Counted from the stretch's first letter, positions 38,405 to 47,269 are shown. The stretch is 64,000 nt of DNA from Pseudomonas sp. RIT288 (GCF_000631985.1 NZ_JFYN01000012.1:124001-188000); one strand, 5' to 3'. Program-made: numbers and translations. Notes: generated from the letters alone by a model not told the origin.

Positions 38405-39394
38405 ATGCCCATGACGAATGCTATGCCAGCAATCAAACTCAGCACACTTAGGCAAATCGCCCCCTATCTAAGTATGCGAGGGGTGTCGCCACTGGAGTTC
38501 TTTCGGCGTTTTGGTATTTCCCCGCATGTTTTTCAAACCCCTGAAGCTTGGGTGCCGCGAGCAGCCTGCTTTCATATCGCCAATGAAATGGCCGCTATCG
38601 CACAGGACCCCTTCGGCGGGGCGGTTATCGGGCACCTGACCGATGTCCGTTCAACCGGCATGTGGGGCGAATTGATATTGGGCTCGACCAACCTCGCTCA
38701 GGCATGTGCGGCGGCGGCGGTTCATACGGATTTAGTGCATCAGGGAAGCGAAGTAAAAATCGTCACCGAAGGCCGCACGACGAAACTTGTCCAACACTTT
38801 ACAGGGCACCACGGGGCTGATCCGAAGCAGGTCATTTTCGGCACCCTTGCGGTGCTTAGAAAAGTGCCGCTCATGTCCGGCGCGCCTGGTGCTATACGAG
38901 TACATCTAAAGAACCCCAGAGAGCGAGGCGACGAGGCGCTTGAAGAGTACCTGGGCCCGAATCTCGTAATGAATGCTGAGCACAACATGATCGAGTTTGA
39001 TCGTGAGTTGCTCGAGATTCCCCTGCAGCCTGTTAGAGATGTTGCCTGGAAAACCACCCAAGCCTTGAAGTCGACCGCTGACGTCGCTGACGTGCTCGTC
39101 CAGCAGATAGCCGATCAGGAACTTTCCAAACTTGTCACTATTTCAAGAGAAATTGGACTGTCTGCTCGAACACTACAGCGGCGTCTCGAACATTGCGGCA
39201 TCGACTTCGACGCTTTACGTGACGAGACACGTCGCAGTGAAGCCGTTCAGTTGATTGCCAGTGGCAGATACAGCGCGACCGAAATTGCATATATGGTCGG
39301 CTATAGCGATCCAGCTCACTTTACCCGTGCCTTCAAGCGTTGGATGGGGAGTACGCCGTCGCAGTATCGCAACCTCTTGAAACAAATCCGTTAA
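38405..39394 (+). CDS. AraC-family transcriptional regulator
   Basis: A 329-residue regulator with an N-terminal Arabinose_bd-type (DUF4880-like/OruR-type) effector domain and a C-terminal double helix-turn-helix. Recognisable parts are ISREIGLSARTLQRRLEHCG and ATEIAYMVGYSDPAHFTRAF with RWMGSTPSQYR. It lies just upstream of, and parallel to, the envelope operon at 40.1-43.7 kb, its likely target. Its last codons are partly duplicated 610 bases downstream. Confidence 0.92.
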   Translation: MPMTNAMPAIKLSTLRQIAPYLSMRGVSPLEFFRRFGISPHVFQTPEAWVPRAACFHIANEMAAIAQDPFGGAVIGHLTDVRSTGMWGELILGSTNLAQACAAAAVHTDLVHQGSEVKIVTEGRTTKLVQHFTGHHGADPKQVIFGTLAVLRKVPLMSGAPGAIRVHLKNPRERGDEALEEYLGPNLVMNAEHNMIEFDRELLEIPLQPVRDVAWKTTQALKSTADVADVLVQQIADQELSKLVTISREIGLSARTLQRRLEHCGIDFDALRDETRRSEAVQLIASGRYSATEIAYMVGYSDPAHFTRAFKRWMGSTPSQYRNLLKQIR

Positions 39395-39418
39395 CATCCG
39401 CGTCTAACCCACTCCCCC

Positions 39419-40012
39419 AAACATTTTGCCTCTTTCTGCGGCAGCCTTTGCGTGCGTGCGTGCATCGCTTTTGTCACCAAATGGCAAGTTTGCGCCAGGT
39501 CGTTCTTATACAGTCAAAAAAACCACGCCAACTTATAAGATCAAGAGGTTGAAATGTCTCTTTTATTAAAAACCTGCATCCTCACTATGGCGCTGTTAGC
39601 TTTCTACATGGGGAAGATGGCGGCAAGTGGCAGTTTGGGCCGGTTTATCCGTTGCCGTGAAGCGGTGCCCAACGACATCCAGAATGTGGTCCGGAGGAAT
39701 CGGGACGCGCTCTATTTGTCAGCAGTGTTCGATCTCGATGCAGACCCCGTCAGGATTACTTTGCCTGAGACCGTTGATGTCGATGGCAGTGATCAATGAA
39801 GGTCACTACGTCCCTGTTGTCGCTTACGGCGTCGTATGCCGAAACAAAATAGGCTATCGGCACACGCTATCTATCTATTTGTTGCTGTACGCACGCTCTT
39901 CGATCCGGCAGATCGCAAAGACCTTGAAAAGTTACATTCACTGCATGATGCAGATGGGGGCGTCCTCCGTCGCAATATCGCACCGTAAAAAAACGCTCCA
40001 ACTCTTCCCTTA
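39419..40012 (+). repeat. Left, degenerate copy of a ~594-bp tandem duplication
   Basis: The upstream sequences of the pseudogene (ATG 39554) and the intact DUF1254 gene (ATG 40148) align at a constant offset of 594 bases, from AAACATTT at 39419/40013 through CAAATGGCAAGTTTGCGCC, GTTCTTATACAGTCAAAAA and CGCCAACTTATAAGA to ATGTCTC. At the junction (39953-40000) the left copy runs into a diverged copy of the araC 3' end (GATGGGG...CCGTCGCAATATCGCA against 39343-39380). Thus the duplicated unit spans araC 3' end, promoter and DUF1254 5' half. Confidence 0.8.
39554..39955 (+). pseudogene. Degenerate 5' fragment of a DUF1254 gene
   Basis: The fragment encodes YMGKMAASGSLGRF, REAVPNDIQNVVRRNRDALY and SAVFDLDADPVRITLPE, matching the intact neighbour at 40148. 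It lacks about 26 residues after the signal region. Near 39770 a frameshift moves the homology to another frame (MSMAVINEGHYVPVVAYG), and a second loss of frame precedes the end at about residue 165 of the intact protein. Promoter and ribosome region are retained upstream. Confidence 0.85.
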
Positions 40013-40147
40013 AAACATTTGGCCCCTTTCCGGGTCGGCCTTCGCGTAGGTACTCGCTTTGCTTTTGGCACCAAATGGCAAGTTTGCGCCGAGGCGTTCT
40101 TATACAGTCAAAAAATTAACGCCAACTTATAAGACCCTGAGGTTTAA

Positions 40148-41182
40148 ATGTCTCACTCATCCACCGCCTGCGTCCTTGCCATCGCACTGGCAACGTTTGG
40201 AAGTGCGAACGCCCAGTCATCCCCGGAGGCGGTAATACCGGTGGGCGTGGATAACTTTACCCGTGCCGAGTCCGATCTCTACCTGGGAAAAATGGTCGCG
40301 AGCGGCAGTTTGGGCCGGTTTGTTCATACCCGCGAAGCGGTGCCCATCGACGCCCAGGATGTGGTGCGGATGAACCGGGACACGCTCTATTCGTCAGCGG
40401 TATTCGACCTCGATGCAGGCCCCGTCACGATCACGTTGCCTGAGGCCGGTGGGCGGTTCATGTCGATGGCGGTGATCAATGAAGATCACTACGTCCCCAT
40501 CGTCACTTACGGCACGGGCCGCCGGACACTGACGAAAGAGGCAATTGGGACACGCTACGTATTTGTGGCGGTGCGCACGTTCTTCGATCCCGCAGACCCC
40601 AAAGACCTTGAAAAGGTACATGCACTGCAGGATGCAATCACCGTCAGCCAGGCCAAGGTCGGGGAGTTTGTAGTCCCCAAGTGGGATCCGGCGAGCCAGA
40701 CAAAAGTGCGTGAGGCCTTGGAAGTCCTCGGCTCGACGATTCCTGACTACAACCAGTCTTTTGGCCCCAAGGGCACGGTCAACCCTATCCATCACTTGAT
40801 CGGCACTGCAACAGGCTGGGGCGGGAACCCGGCCAAGGATGCTATCTACCTCGGCGGCGTGATGTCGCACAACGACGGGAAAACCATTTACCGACTTAAA
40901 GTTGGGGAGGTCCCGGTCAATAGTTTCTGGTCTGTCAGTGTTTATAACGCCGACGGTTACTTCCAGAAGAACCCCTATGACGCCTATTCGTTGAACAACC
41001 TCACCGCCAAGAAAAGTGAGGACGGTTCGATTGTTATCCAGTTCGGTGGTTGCGACGGGAAGATCGCCAATTGCCTGCCCACTCCCCCTGGCTGGAACTA
41101 CACCGTCAGGCTTTATCAGCCGAGCGAACAAATACTGAATGGCAAATGGAGCTTTCCAAAACCACAGCCCGTCGCACTCTAA
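40148..41182 (+). CDS. DUF1254/DUF1214 domain-containing exported protein
   Basis: A 344-residue protein with a signal peptide ending SANA (about 23 residues), an N-terminal DUF1254 domain (VVRMNRDTLYSSAVFDLDAG, MSMAVINEDHYVP) and a C-terminal DUF1214 domain (VNSFWSVSVYNADGYFQKNP, then NYTVRLYQPSEQILNGKW). Function in the periplasm is not established. It begins an apparent four-gene operon with MipA, an acid phosphatase and a barrel protein; the next gene is 71 bases away. Its 5' half and promoter exist as a degenerate copy upstream. Confidence 0.9.
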   Translation: MSHSSTACVLAIALATFGSANAQSSPEAVIPVGVDNFTRAESDLYLGKMVASGSLGRFVHTREAVPIDAQDVVRMNRDTLYSSAVFDLDAGPVTITLPEAGGRFMSMAVINEDHYVPIVTYGTGRRTLTKEAIGTRYVFVAVRTFFDPADPKDLEKVHALQDAITVSQAKVGEFVVPKWDPASQTKVREALEVLGSTIPDYNQSFGPKGTVNPIHHLIGTATGWGGNPAKDAIYLGGVMSHNDGKTIYRLKVGEVPVNSFWSVSVYNADGYFQKNPYDAYSLNNLTAKKSEDGSIVIQFGGCDGKIANCLPTPPGWNYTVRLYQPSEQILNGKWSFPKPQPVAL

Positions 41183-41253
41183 TCAGTAAATCCCGACTTT
41201 TATAACTTAAAAAAATTGCCAATACGTTTGGTTTTACACCAAGGAAAAAAGCG

Positions 41254-42096
41254 ATGACAGCCCTCTATGGCTCAAACTTTCTCAAGTACACGGTGACGCT
41301 CATGACAGGCGCAACGATCGCCTTTGCGATGGTGTTACCTGCACACGCCGACGATTCAAGTGAGCCGTCCGTGACCGTCGGTGGCGGACTTGCCGTTGGC
41401 CCGCTGTACGAAGGCTCCTCACACTACGCCGCCTTCCCGTCACTGAAACTCAAAGCGTTTTTGCCTACCGAAAACTGGGGCAAATTTACCGCATCCTTCC
41501 CGGACGGACTGCGCTGGGACCTGCCGGGGTTGTCCCCTTTCGGGATCGCCCTATTGCTGGGTTACGACCAGGGCCGCAAGGAAAGAATCCACACCCTGGG
41601 CGGTCGTGATGACTACCTCAAGGGCATGGGCAACCTGGACAGCACCGCGCTTGTCGGGGCGGAAGCGTATTGGATGCTGCCGGCCGGACGCCTGTTCGTG
41701 CGCGGCCTGCAAGCCAGCCAGAGCCGCGATTACGGTGGCGAAAGCCTGGGGCGTACCGCGTTCCTGGAGGCCGGTTTCGCCACTGCCTACGCGCTGTCGT
41801 CCACATTGACCCTGGACTCGACCCTGTACGGCACCTGGAGCAATGAGAAAGACATGATGGCGCGCTTCGGCGTCACCGACCAACAAGCGGCACGCACCGG
41901 CTTCGACGAATACCACCCGGGCGGCGGCATGCGCGACGTGACCTTGAAGATGGGCCTCACCTGGCAATTGCAGCCACAGTTGGCACTGGAAGGCGGCATC
42001 AAGACCTACGCCCTGGTCTCCGACGCCCGCAACAGCCCGCTGACGGGTGAAAACGTGGGCGCAGGCGCCTATCTGAATGCCCTTTACCGTTTTTGA
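41254..42096 (+). CDS. MipA/OmpV family outer membrane protein
   Basis: A 280-residue beta-barrel protein with a signal peptide (ending LPAHA, then DDSSEP). The barrel begins VTVGGGLAVGPLYEGSSHY, a typical MipA/OmpV start, and ends in YLNALYRF with the C-terminal Phe recognised by the BAM machinery. Members scaffold murein enzymes or act as channels; the role here is unknown. The next gene starts 14 bases after its stop. Confidence 0.9.
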   Translation: MTALYGSNFLKYTVTLMTGATIAFAMVLPAHADDSSEPSVTVGGGLAVGPLYEGSSHYAAFPSLKLKAFLPTENWGKFTASFPDGLRWDLPGLSPFGIALLLGYDQGRKERIHTLGGRDDYLKGMGNLDSTALVGAEAYWMLPAGRLFVRGLQASQSRDYGGESLGRTAFLEAGFATAYALSSTLTLDSTLYGTWSNEKDMMARFGVTDQQAARTGFDEYHPGGGMRDVTLKMGLTWQLQPQLALEGGIKTYALVSDARNSPLTGENVGAGAYLNALYRF

Positions 42097-42110
42097 TCAG
42101 GGAACACTCG

Positions 42111-42926
42111 ATGAAAACAGTACATAAGCAGCTGGGTTTGGCCGGTCTGCTCTGGTCGGGGCTGGTACTTGCCGACGATGCCGCCACCAAGGTCACCGAC
42201 CCTCACTTCAAGCTGGCCCCAGGCTATCTGAACTCGGCGGACTTGCCACTGCGCCTGGCATTGCTGGGCGCCCCGCCAAAGCCTGACTCTGCGGCGCTTG
42301 CACGGGATGAAGAAGCACGGAGAACCGCGCTGTCGCTGCGCGGGACGGCCCGGGAGAAACTCGCCGCAGCGGATGCGGAGCTGTCATTCCCGGGCCCGGC
42401 CAACGCATTCGTCTGCGCGATGGGCGCGCCGATCACCGAGAAAAGTACACCGCACCTCTACACCCTGATGCAGCGCACCCTGAGCGATGCGGGCGGCTCC
42501 ACCTATGCCGGGAAAAATGCCTACAACCGCACCCGACCTTTCGTGGCCCATGACGAAGGAACCTGTCGCAAAGACATGGAACCGTTGCTGCGTACCGATG
42601 GCTCCTGGCCGTCCGGCCACTCCGCGGCGGGCTGGGCGTGGGGCCTGATACTGGCGGAAATCAACCCTGCACGAGCCACCGAACTGATGACCCGCGGGTT
42701 GTCCTTCGGCCAAAGCCGGGTCATCTGCGATGCGCACTGGCAGAGCGACGTGGATGCAGGCCGCATCATGGGCGCCGCCACGGTGGCGAGTCTGCATAGC
42801 AATCCGGCATTCCTGGCGGACCTGGCGGCGGCGAAGGAAGAGGTCAAGGCCGCTCAAAAGGCAGGTCTGAAGCCTGCAGAAGACTGCGCAGCCGAGAGCG
42901 TAGCGCTCTCGCTGACCCAGCACTGA
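42111..42926 (+). CDS. Class A nonspecific acid phosphatase (PAP2 superfamily)
   Basis: A 271-residue periplasmic phosphatase with all three PAP2 active-site blocks: KNAYNRTRP (K-x6-RP), SWPSGHS (PSGH) and SRVICDAHWQSD (SR-x5-H-x3-D). The signal peptide is short (KQLGLAGLLWSGLVLA). It is similar to PhoN-type enzymes that release phosphate from many monoesters. The ATG at 42111 is preferred; six upstream codons overlap the mipA end. Confidence 0.93.
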   Translation: MKTVHKQLGLAGLLWSGLVLADDAATKVTDPHFKLAPGYLNSADLPLRLALLGAPPKPDSAALARDEEARRTALSLRGTAREKLAAADAELSFPGPANAFVCAMGAPITEKSTPHLYTLMQRTLSDAGGSTYAGKNAYNRTRPFVAHDEGTCRKDMEPLLRTDGSWPSGHSAAGWAWGLILAEINPARATELMTRGLSFGQSRVICDAHWQSDVDAGRIMGAATVASLHSNPAFLADLAAAKEEVKAAQKAGLKPAEDCAAESVALSLTQH

Positions 42927-42942
42927 TCGGGGAAACACCATC

Positions 42943-43710
42943 ATGCACAGCAACAACCCCCGCTCGGCCCTACGGTGCACGCAAGCGCGCCTGGCACTGC
43001 TGGCTGGAGCCTTTGTCGCCGCCGGGCCTGCCCTGGCGGCAGACAACGAAGGCTGGACATTCAACGGCGGACCTTACGTATGGGGCGCCGGCATTCGTGG
43101 GCACGTGGGTCACAGCAGCACCGGAACACAGTCCATAAAATCCGACTTCTCCGACATCGCCAAGACGGTCGATATGTCGGTGATGCTGATGGGGGAAGCG
43201 CGTCGCGGCCCCTACAGCGTGCTCGCCGACCTGATGTACATCGACACCGACACCCGCAACCGCCTGCCTGGAGGCGCCAAGCTTGAGGTAGAAAGCAAGA
43301 CTGCCTCCGGGTTCCTGGGTGGCGGCTACACCGTGCTGGGTGATGAAAGCCGTCGACTGGATGTCGCCGGTGGCGTGCGCGTCTGGTACAGCGGTACGAC
43401 CCTCACCTTTCATGGTGGACCTCTTGGTGGCTCATCGGGCTCTGATAATGCAACCTGGGCGGATGCCATGGCGGGACTGCGCGGGCACTATGCCGTGAAT
43501 GACCGGTTCTGGTTGTCATCCTGGGGAATGGCGGGCGCCGGGCAGTCTCGGGAGGACTGGGACCTGGCCGCGCTGGCCGGTTGGGAGTTCTGGCCGGGAT
43601 TTTCAGCGGTGGCCGGGTACCGGGCCATGGGGGTGAATTATCGTCACGATGGGTTTGTGTACGACATTGTCCAGAAGGGTCCACTGCTGGGTATTAGCGG
43701 GAGATTTTGA
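42943..43710 (+). CDS. Outer membrane beta-barrel protein
   Basis: A 255-residue protein with a signal peptide ending GPALA (then ADNEGW), repeated amphipathic strands (WTFNGGPYVWGAGIRGHVG; GGVRVWYSGTTLTFHGG) and a terminal GISGRF with Phe at the C-terminus. I recognise no named family; it resembles hypothetical porin-like proteins. It is the last gene of the envelope operon, 16 bases after the acid phosphatase. Confidence 0.82.
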   Translation: MHSNNPRSALRCTQARLALLAGAFVAAGPALAADNEGWTFNGGPYVWGAGIRGHVGHSSTGTQSIKSDFSDIAKTVDMSVMLMGEARRGPYSVLADLMYIDTDTRNRLPGGAKLEVESKTASGFLGGGYTVLGDESRRLDVAGGVRVWYSGTTLTFHGGPLGGSSGSDNATWADAMAGLRGHYAVNDRFWLSSWGMAGAGQSREDWDLAALAGWEFWPGFSAVAGYRAMGVNYRHDGFVYDIVQKGPLLGISGRF

Positions 43711-43990
43711 GGCGTTCATCGTATAGCTCCTACACAGCCCAAGGAGCTGCCTTTCCCAACTGTGAACAGGATGGATGTCCACTATTCAGCAGGCCCTTTA
43801 ACCACGTCGAAGAGCAAAATGCCCCGAGTAGTCGGACATTTGCTTTAACCCGCAGCTGAGTGCGTCTCACACATCCTGGAATGCGGGCCTTTTTGTTGCC
43901 TGGAATTTACCCTGGCCGCAAATAGGTGTCGGGCTAAGTCGTAATCTTGTTTCGATTTCACTTGAAAAGACTGTCGCGGAGACCCGGAAT

Positions 43991-44410
43991 ATGGTTCAAG
44001 GATTCAATCACCATCGTGAATGGATAGCAGCGCTTGATAAGTACGAGAAACTTCTAATTGAAAACCCCGACCTCCGCTGGGAAGGGCTACCGGGCGATCA
44101 GCACACCCGTATGGCACTAGGTTTGTACAAGCTTAAGTGTTTCGCCGAACGGATGCTCGAAGGCAGCACGGCAATCTGGGCCAGACTGGACGCCATGGAC
44201 GAACTTCGGCTCCATTTGATCAGCGAGCACCACTGGACCCTGCAGGAGGTGCGGCAGATACAGGACGAAGAGGATTTTGTGTTCCTTCTGCATGATGAGT
44301 TGCAACAGATGAAGCTGACCGAGCAAGAGGCTGGACCTGTTCGGCAGTGGACGGATCATCTTGGGTCAAGGGGTGAGTACCAGCAGCACTACAGGGATTC
44401 TGCTTCATAG
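43991..44410 (+). CDS. Hypothetical protein, 139 residues
   Basis: A soluble, helical protein (NHHREWIAALDKYEKLLIEN; LEGSTAIWARLDAMDELRLH). A GGAGA ribosome site lies 7 bases before the ATG. No family is recognised. It is the last intact chromosomal gene before the integrase remnant. The preceding 43711-43990 spacer shows a degenerate hairpin near 43860 and nothing else. Confidence 0.65.
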   Translation: MVQGFNHHREWIAALDKYEKLLIENPDLRWEGLPGDQHTRMALGLYKLKCFAERMLEGSTAIWARLDAMDELRLHLISEHHWTLQEVRQIQDEEDFVFLLHDELQQMKLTEQEAGPVRQWTDHLGSRGEYQQHYRDSAS

Positions 44411-44581
44411 CGGTACTCGACGTTCCAACTCGCGCCAGTTGGAAGCCTCCCGCTCATACCAGGCGACCCTGCTTTCTCGACTAGAGTCGTTCGGCTAATG
44501 CCCACCCCCGAACAGATCTTTCAGCGCTTGCGGCCCGGCATGGCTCCGTTGTCGGTCATAACCGAAACTCTGTCCATTCCG

Positions 44582-45127
44582 TCAACCTACCAAAGCCATG
44601 AATAAACATCTCGTTATCGCGATCGCGTGGAGTAGTTCGGAGGCTGGATTGTATTCGCACAGGCCGCGTGCAATGGCTTGACTGAAAATCTGTTTCAGCC
44701 AGGTCCGGGTCTTGTCCGCAACATTGAAGGCGCCTCGTTTTTCGATGCTGGCCTGCAGTTTTGCGCAGTCGCTTCGACTGATGAGCTCCAGTTGCTTCTC
44801 GCCGAGAGCGGGCAGTAGATCCTTATCGAGATAGTCGCGGATCTTCTTCAGCGTCGCGCTGCTGCGGCCGGATTCCGCTTTGAATTGGTACCAGTACTCC
44901 ACGGCTCGCCTGAAGGTGTTGAGCCCGGCCTCCTGCTATCGCAGCTTGTCATCGCGACGTTTGGCGCCGGGGTTGGTGCCTTGCTTGAGTAAGTTGCGGC
45001 ATTCTGCAGCCCGTTCACGGGCTTCCTGCAAGGAGATATGCGGATACACGCCCAGTGACATGCGCGCCGCCCGACCCTGATATGTGTACCGGAAGTGCCA
45101 ATACTTGCTGGCGTTGGTTTTCACCAC
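44582..45127 (-). pseudogene. Remnant of a P4-type tyrosine integrase
   Basis: One reading frame, read right to left, gives the N-terminal arm domain (YWHFRYTYQGRAARMSLGVY, HISLQEARERAAECRNLLKQ), an in-frame amber codon (44936-44938), then the core-binding domain (RDYLDKDLLPALGEKQLELI, WLKQIFSQAIARGLCEYNPA). It stops at 44582, before any catalytic R-H-R-Y residue. Both domains resemble the intact integrase at 61600-62841. It points away from a tRNA-3'-end copy at 45373, as the intact one does. Confidence 0.88.
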
Positions 45128-45302
45128 AGAGCAAGACTCGAACTATCACTCAACGTGAACGGTCTGTCGGCAGGCTTGGACGCTTTGATTTGCAAGGCGG
45201 TCAAAGGCATTGCTGTACACCTCCGGTTCTCGAACTGGAATATGTACAGAAAATGTACCCAAAAGAGACGGGCTTGCAAGAGACGGGGGTGGGATCCCGG
45301 AG

Positions 45303-45332
45303 ACCAAAAAGCCCGCAGTTAGCGGGCTCTAG
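45303..45332 (-). terminator. Terminator-like hairpin left of the att copy
   Basis: On the minus strand GAGCCCGCTAACTGCGGGCT is followed by TTTTTGG. This is the form of a tRNA terminator, and it sits 40 bases beyond the tRNA 3'-end copy at 45373. Confidence 0.6.
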
Positions 45333-45372
45333 GGGGGTGCGTAGACGACTGGTAGTCGTCTATGTATTGCAA

Positions 45373-45390
45373 ATGGTGCCGAGGGAGACT
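45373..45390. other. Putative attachment site, left (copy of tRNA-Leu 3' end)
   Basis: ATGGTGCCGAGGGAGACT matches the tRNA-Leu 3' end at 63006-63025 (ATGGTGCCCCGAGGGAGACT) except for a missing CC. It marks the probable left boundary of the island, or the boundary of the older, decayed element. Confidence 0.65.
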
Positions 45391-45437
45391 GTAGTGTTCC
45401 AGTAAACTCAAGGCCTCCAGAGAGGTTTGCTATCTCG

Positions 45438-45456
45438 GGATACATGTGGGGATACA
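45438..45456. repeat. Two GGATACA repeats beside the left att site
   Basis: GGATACA occurs at 45438-45444 and 45450-45456. The same heptamer occurs four times at 62873-62916, between the intact integrase and the tRNA. Repeats near both island ends suit integrase arm-type or excisionase sites. Confidence 0.5.
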
Positions 45457-45586
45457 GGATCACGTTCGCTGCCTAGTATGAATAGTCTATAGGGCATCAT
45501 GCAAACCCTTCGATAGATCCATGCATCGTCTGAACTGAAGGCGATCACGCACGGTTTTTTGATATGGAGTGGCAGCGAGGATTTCT

Positions 45587-46810
45587 TCAAATCGGCTTCA
45601 ATCTGCCTTTAGGATAAGGCTCGTTGAGCCACCTCGACATAGCGCCTCGGGCCTTGTGGTATCGATAAGCCCTTTCAAAATTCACTCCGCTAAACTCGAG
45701 ATCCCAGCCTCTTTTTGATGGGAAAACTACCAGGTTGCGCCCACCGTCATACTCCGCACTGGGATAAATTAATCCGGCCAGCCTCCCGCCCGTGTTAGGT
45801 TCAAAAACCTGAGCCAAGTATTCGCACACGACCTGGCTTGGAACGTACTCGATATGCTCCTGGCCATTTTTGGTTACCGGAGTAGAAATCTCATCAGCGA
45901 ACCCTTGTGCGAAGAGCCACTTTTCACGGTCTCGTTTTTTATCGACCTCAAATATTGAGGGAGGAGGAGGAAGTTTTGTTAGGTCCACTACCTGAATGGA
46001 GTTTGCCAATGTGAAGCTGGCGACGTAAATCCGATCAGTGGTGCGCTTATGAGCTCCAACCTCATGCAATGCAGTCTCTGCATCGAACGAGGTGTAAAGA
46101 TACGGTATGCCAGCCGGGTTCATCCTGCCAGCGCTAGGGGAGGGAGGCGGCCCCATAGTCGTTTCATCCGGCAGCCACGTATCTGCCTGCTTACAGCGAC
46201 GGATACGAAACACCTTAGTTCCGGCAGGTAGGGTGCAAACCAAAGCTTGCAGATGACGCCCTAGGACTTGGAGCATCGAGCGTGGATCAATTTCAAACGG
46301 ATCTAAATCATCGGGTGCGACACTACCGAAGTGATAGCGCGTAACGTGCTTAACCAACCGTGCGAAGTGGTTCCAGGAGGATAGTAGAGATTGATGCTCG
46401 TGCTCTCCTAACCAATGGCCTTCAGCCGCAGGTACCCAAGCTCCATTTGTATCCGCTTGGATGATGTCATCAATAAGTGACTCCTCACCCTCGAAACCTA
46501 GGCTGTCGAGTACATCGCCGAGATAACAGGGTTCGAACACGGGACCGCCGTCATACGGTATCCCTGCTGCTTCGGGGCTTGCGTAATAGGTGTGAATAGT
46601 TTCAAACAACACCTCAAGGAGATCATCAACCGGTGCCGCTATGGGAACCTCTTCAGTTCTCTCGCAGTAATCACAGGTTGCGGAAACAAGGTTGTTTTCA
46701 ATGATGTCCTTAAACTCGACGAGCTCAACACAGTCGGTGCAAACAAACCTGTCGATTGAGGTCCAGCCTCTTTCTTGAGCCTGCTCCCACTCTCTTTTTG
46801 ATCCACCCAT
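45587..46810 (-). CDS. HEPN/RES-type domain protein (probable toxin or defence effector)
   Basis: A 407-residue protein. The N-terminus has two CxxC zinc-ribbon pairs (FVCTDCVEL; ATCDYCERT), followed by a helical HEPN-like region (LVKHVTRYHFG near residue 150). The C-terminal half is a RES domain (VFRIRRCKQ; GRMNPAGIPYLYTSFDAETA with the conserved Arg and Glu in TALHEVGA). RES domains are ART-like folds that degrade NAD+ in type II toxins. It lies just inside the left island boundary without a recognisable antitoxin gene. The family assignment is from motif reading and the toxic role is inferred. Confidence 0.75.
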   Translation of the reverse strand: MGGSKREWEQAQERGWTSIDRFVCTDCVELVEFKDIIENNLVSATCDYCERTEEVPIAAPVDDLLEVLFETIHTYYASPEAAGIPYDGGPVFEPCYLGDVLDSLGFEGEESLIDDIIQADTNGAWVPAAEGHWLGEHEHQSLLSSWNHFARLVKHVTRYHFGSVAPDDLDPFEIDPRSMLQVLGRHLQALVCTLPAGTKVFRIRRCKQADTWLPDETTMGPPPSPSAGRMNPAGIPYLYTSFDAETALHEVGAHKRTTDRIYVASFTLANSIQVVDLTKLPPPPSIFEVDKKRDREKWLFAQGFADEISTPVTKNGQEHIEYVPSQVVCEYLAQVFEPNTGGRLAGLIYPSAEYDGGRNLVVFPSKRGWDLEFSGVNFERAYRYHKARGAMSRWLNEPYPKGRLKPI

Positions 46811-47026
46811 ACCCGCACCTTGCTTTCCTAGGAATAGCGATATTGTGAAATTGTAGTCACCGTTGATCTTGGCCTCAGTAGCGTTCGCTCAGTGGCCAGC
46901 ATCGTTGCGATTTTGTCCTTGCTCCATCTCTCCGTCGAGCTTCTCTGCACTGGGTTCCAGTAATAGCGTGAAGGGGAGGCCTTCCGGAAGAGAAAACCTG
47001 TGGGGACCCTGAGAGATTCCGTGATA

Positions 47027-47269
47027 CACGGGGTCGGAAACCCGCGGAGCTTTGGTAGCGGGAGGTGCCCCAGCTTACTGAAATTTCAATGTTGAAATTG
47101 AAAGGATCTTGAAGAAAAAAGGGCATCGTTACCGTTTCGGTAATGGTGACCTCAGATCTGTTGTTTCGTAGGGCAAATGCACAGGTGAACAGGCAGTTCA
47201 CCGGGTTCACCTGTTCACTAAGCTGGGAGTTCTCCCGCTAACAAGGTCCGGCGGGTTTCCGACCCCGTG
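47027..47269. repeat. 49-base inverted repeat enclosing GTGAAC iterons (candidate origin)
   Basis: 47027-47045 (CACGGGGTCGGAAACCCGC) is the exact complement of 47251-47269. A second block, AGCGGGA...CCCAGCT, at 47057-47075 pairs imperfectly with 47221-47239 at matching spacing. So the two 49-base arms are symmetric around a 145-base centre. Confidence 0.75.
47183..47219. repeat. Four GTGAAC/GTTCAC iterons
   Basis: GTGAAC at 47185-47190, and its complement at 47196-47201, 47205-47210 and 47213-47218, within AGGTGAACAG...CTGTTCACT. From memory, phage P4 alpha protein binds GGTGAACAG-type iterons at its origin, and the island encodes an alpha-like protein. Confidence 0.6.

Noticed and set aside
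46875..47210. A 111-codon frame in the island spacer
   Set aside because: It crosses the large inverted repeat and iterons and lacks a ribosome site and protein-like pattern.
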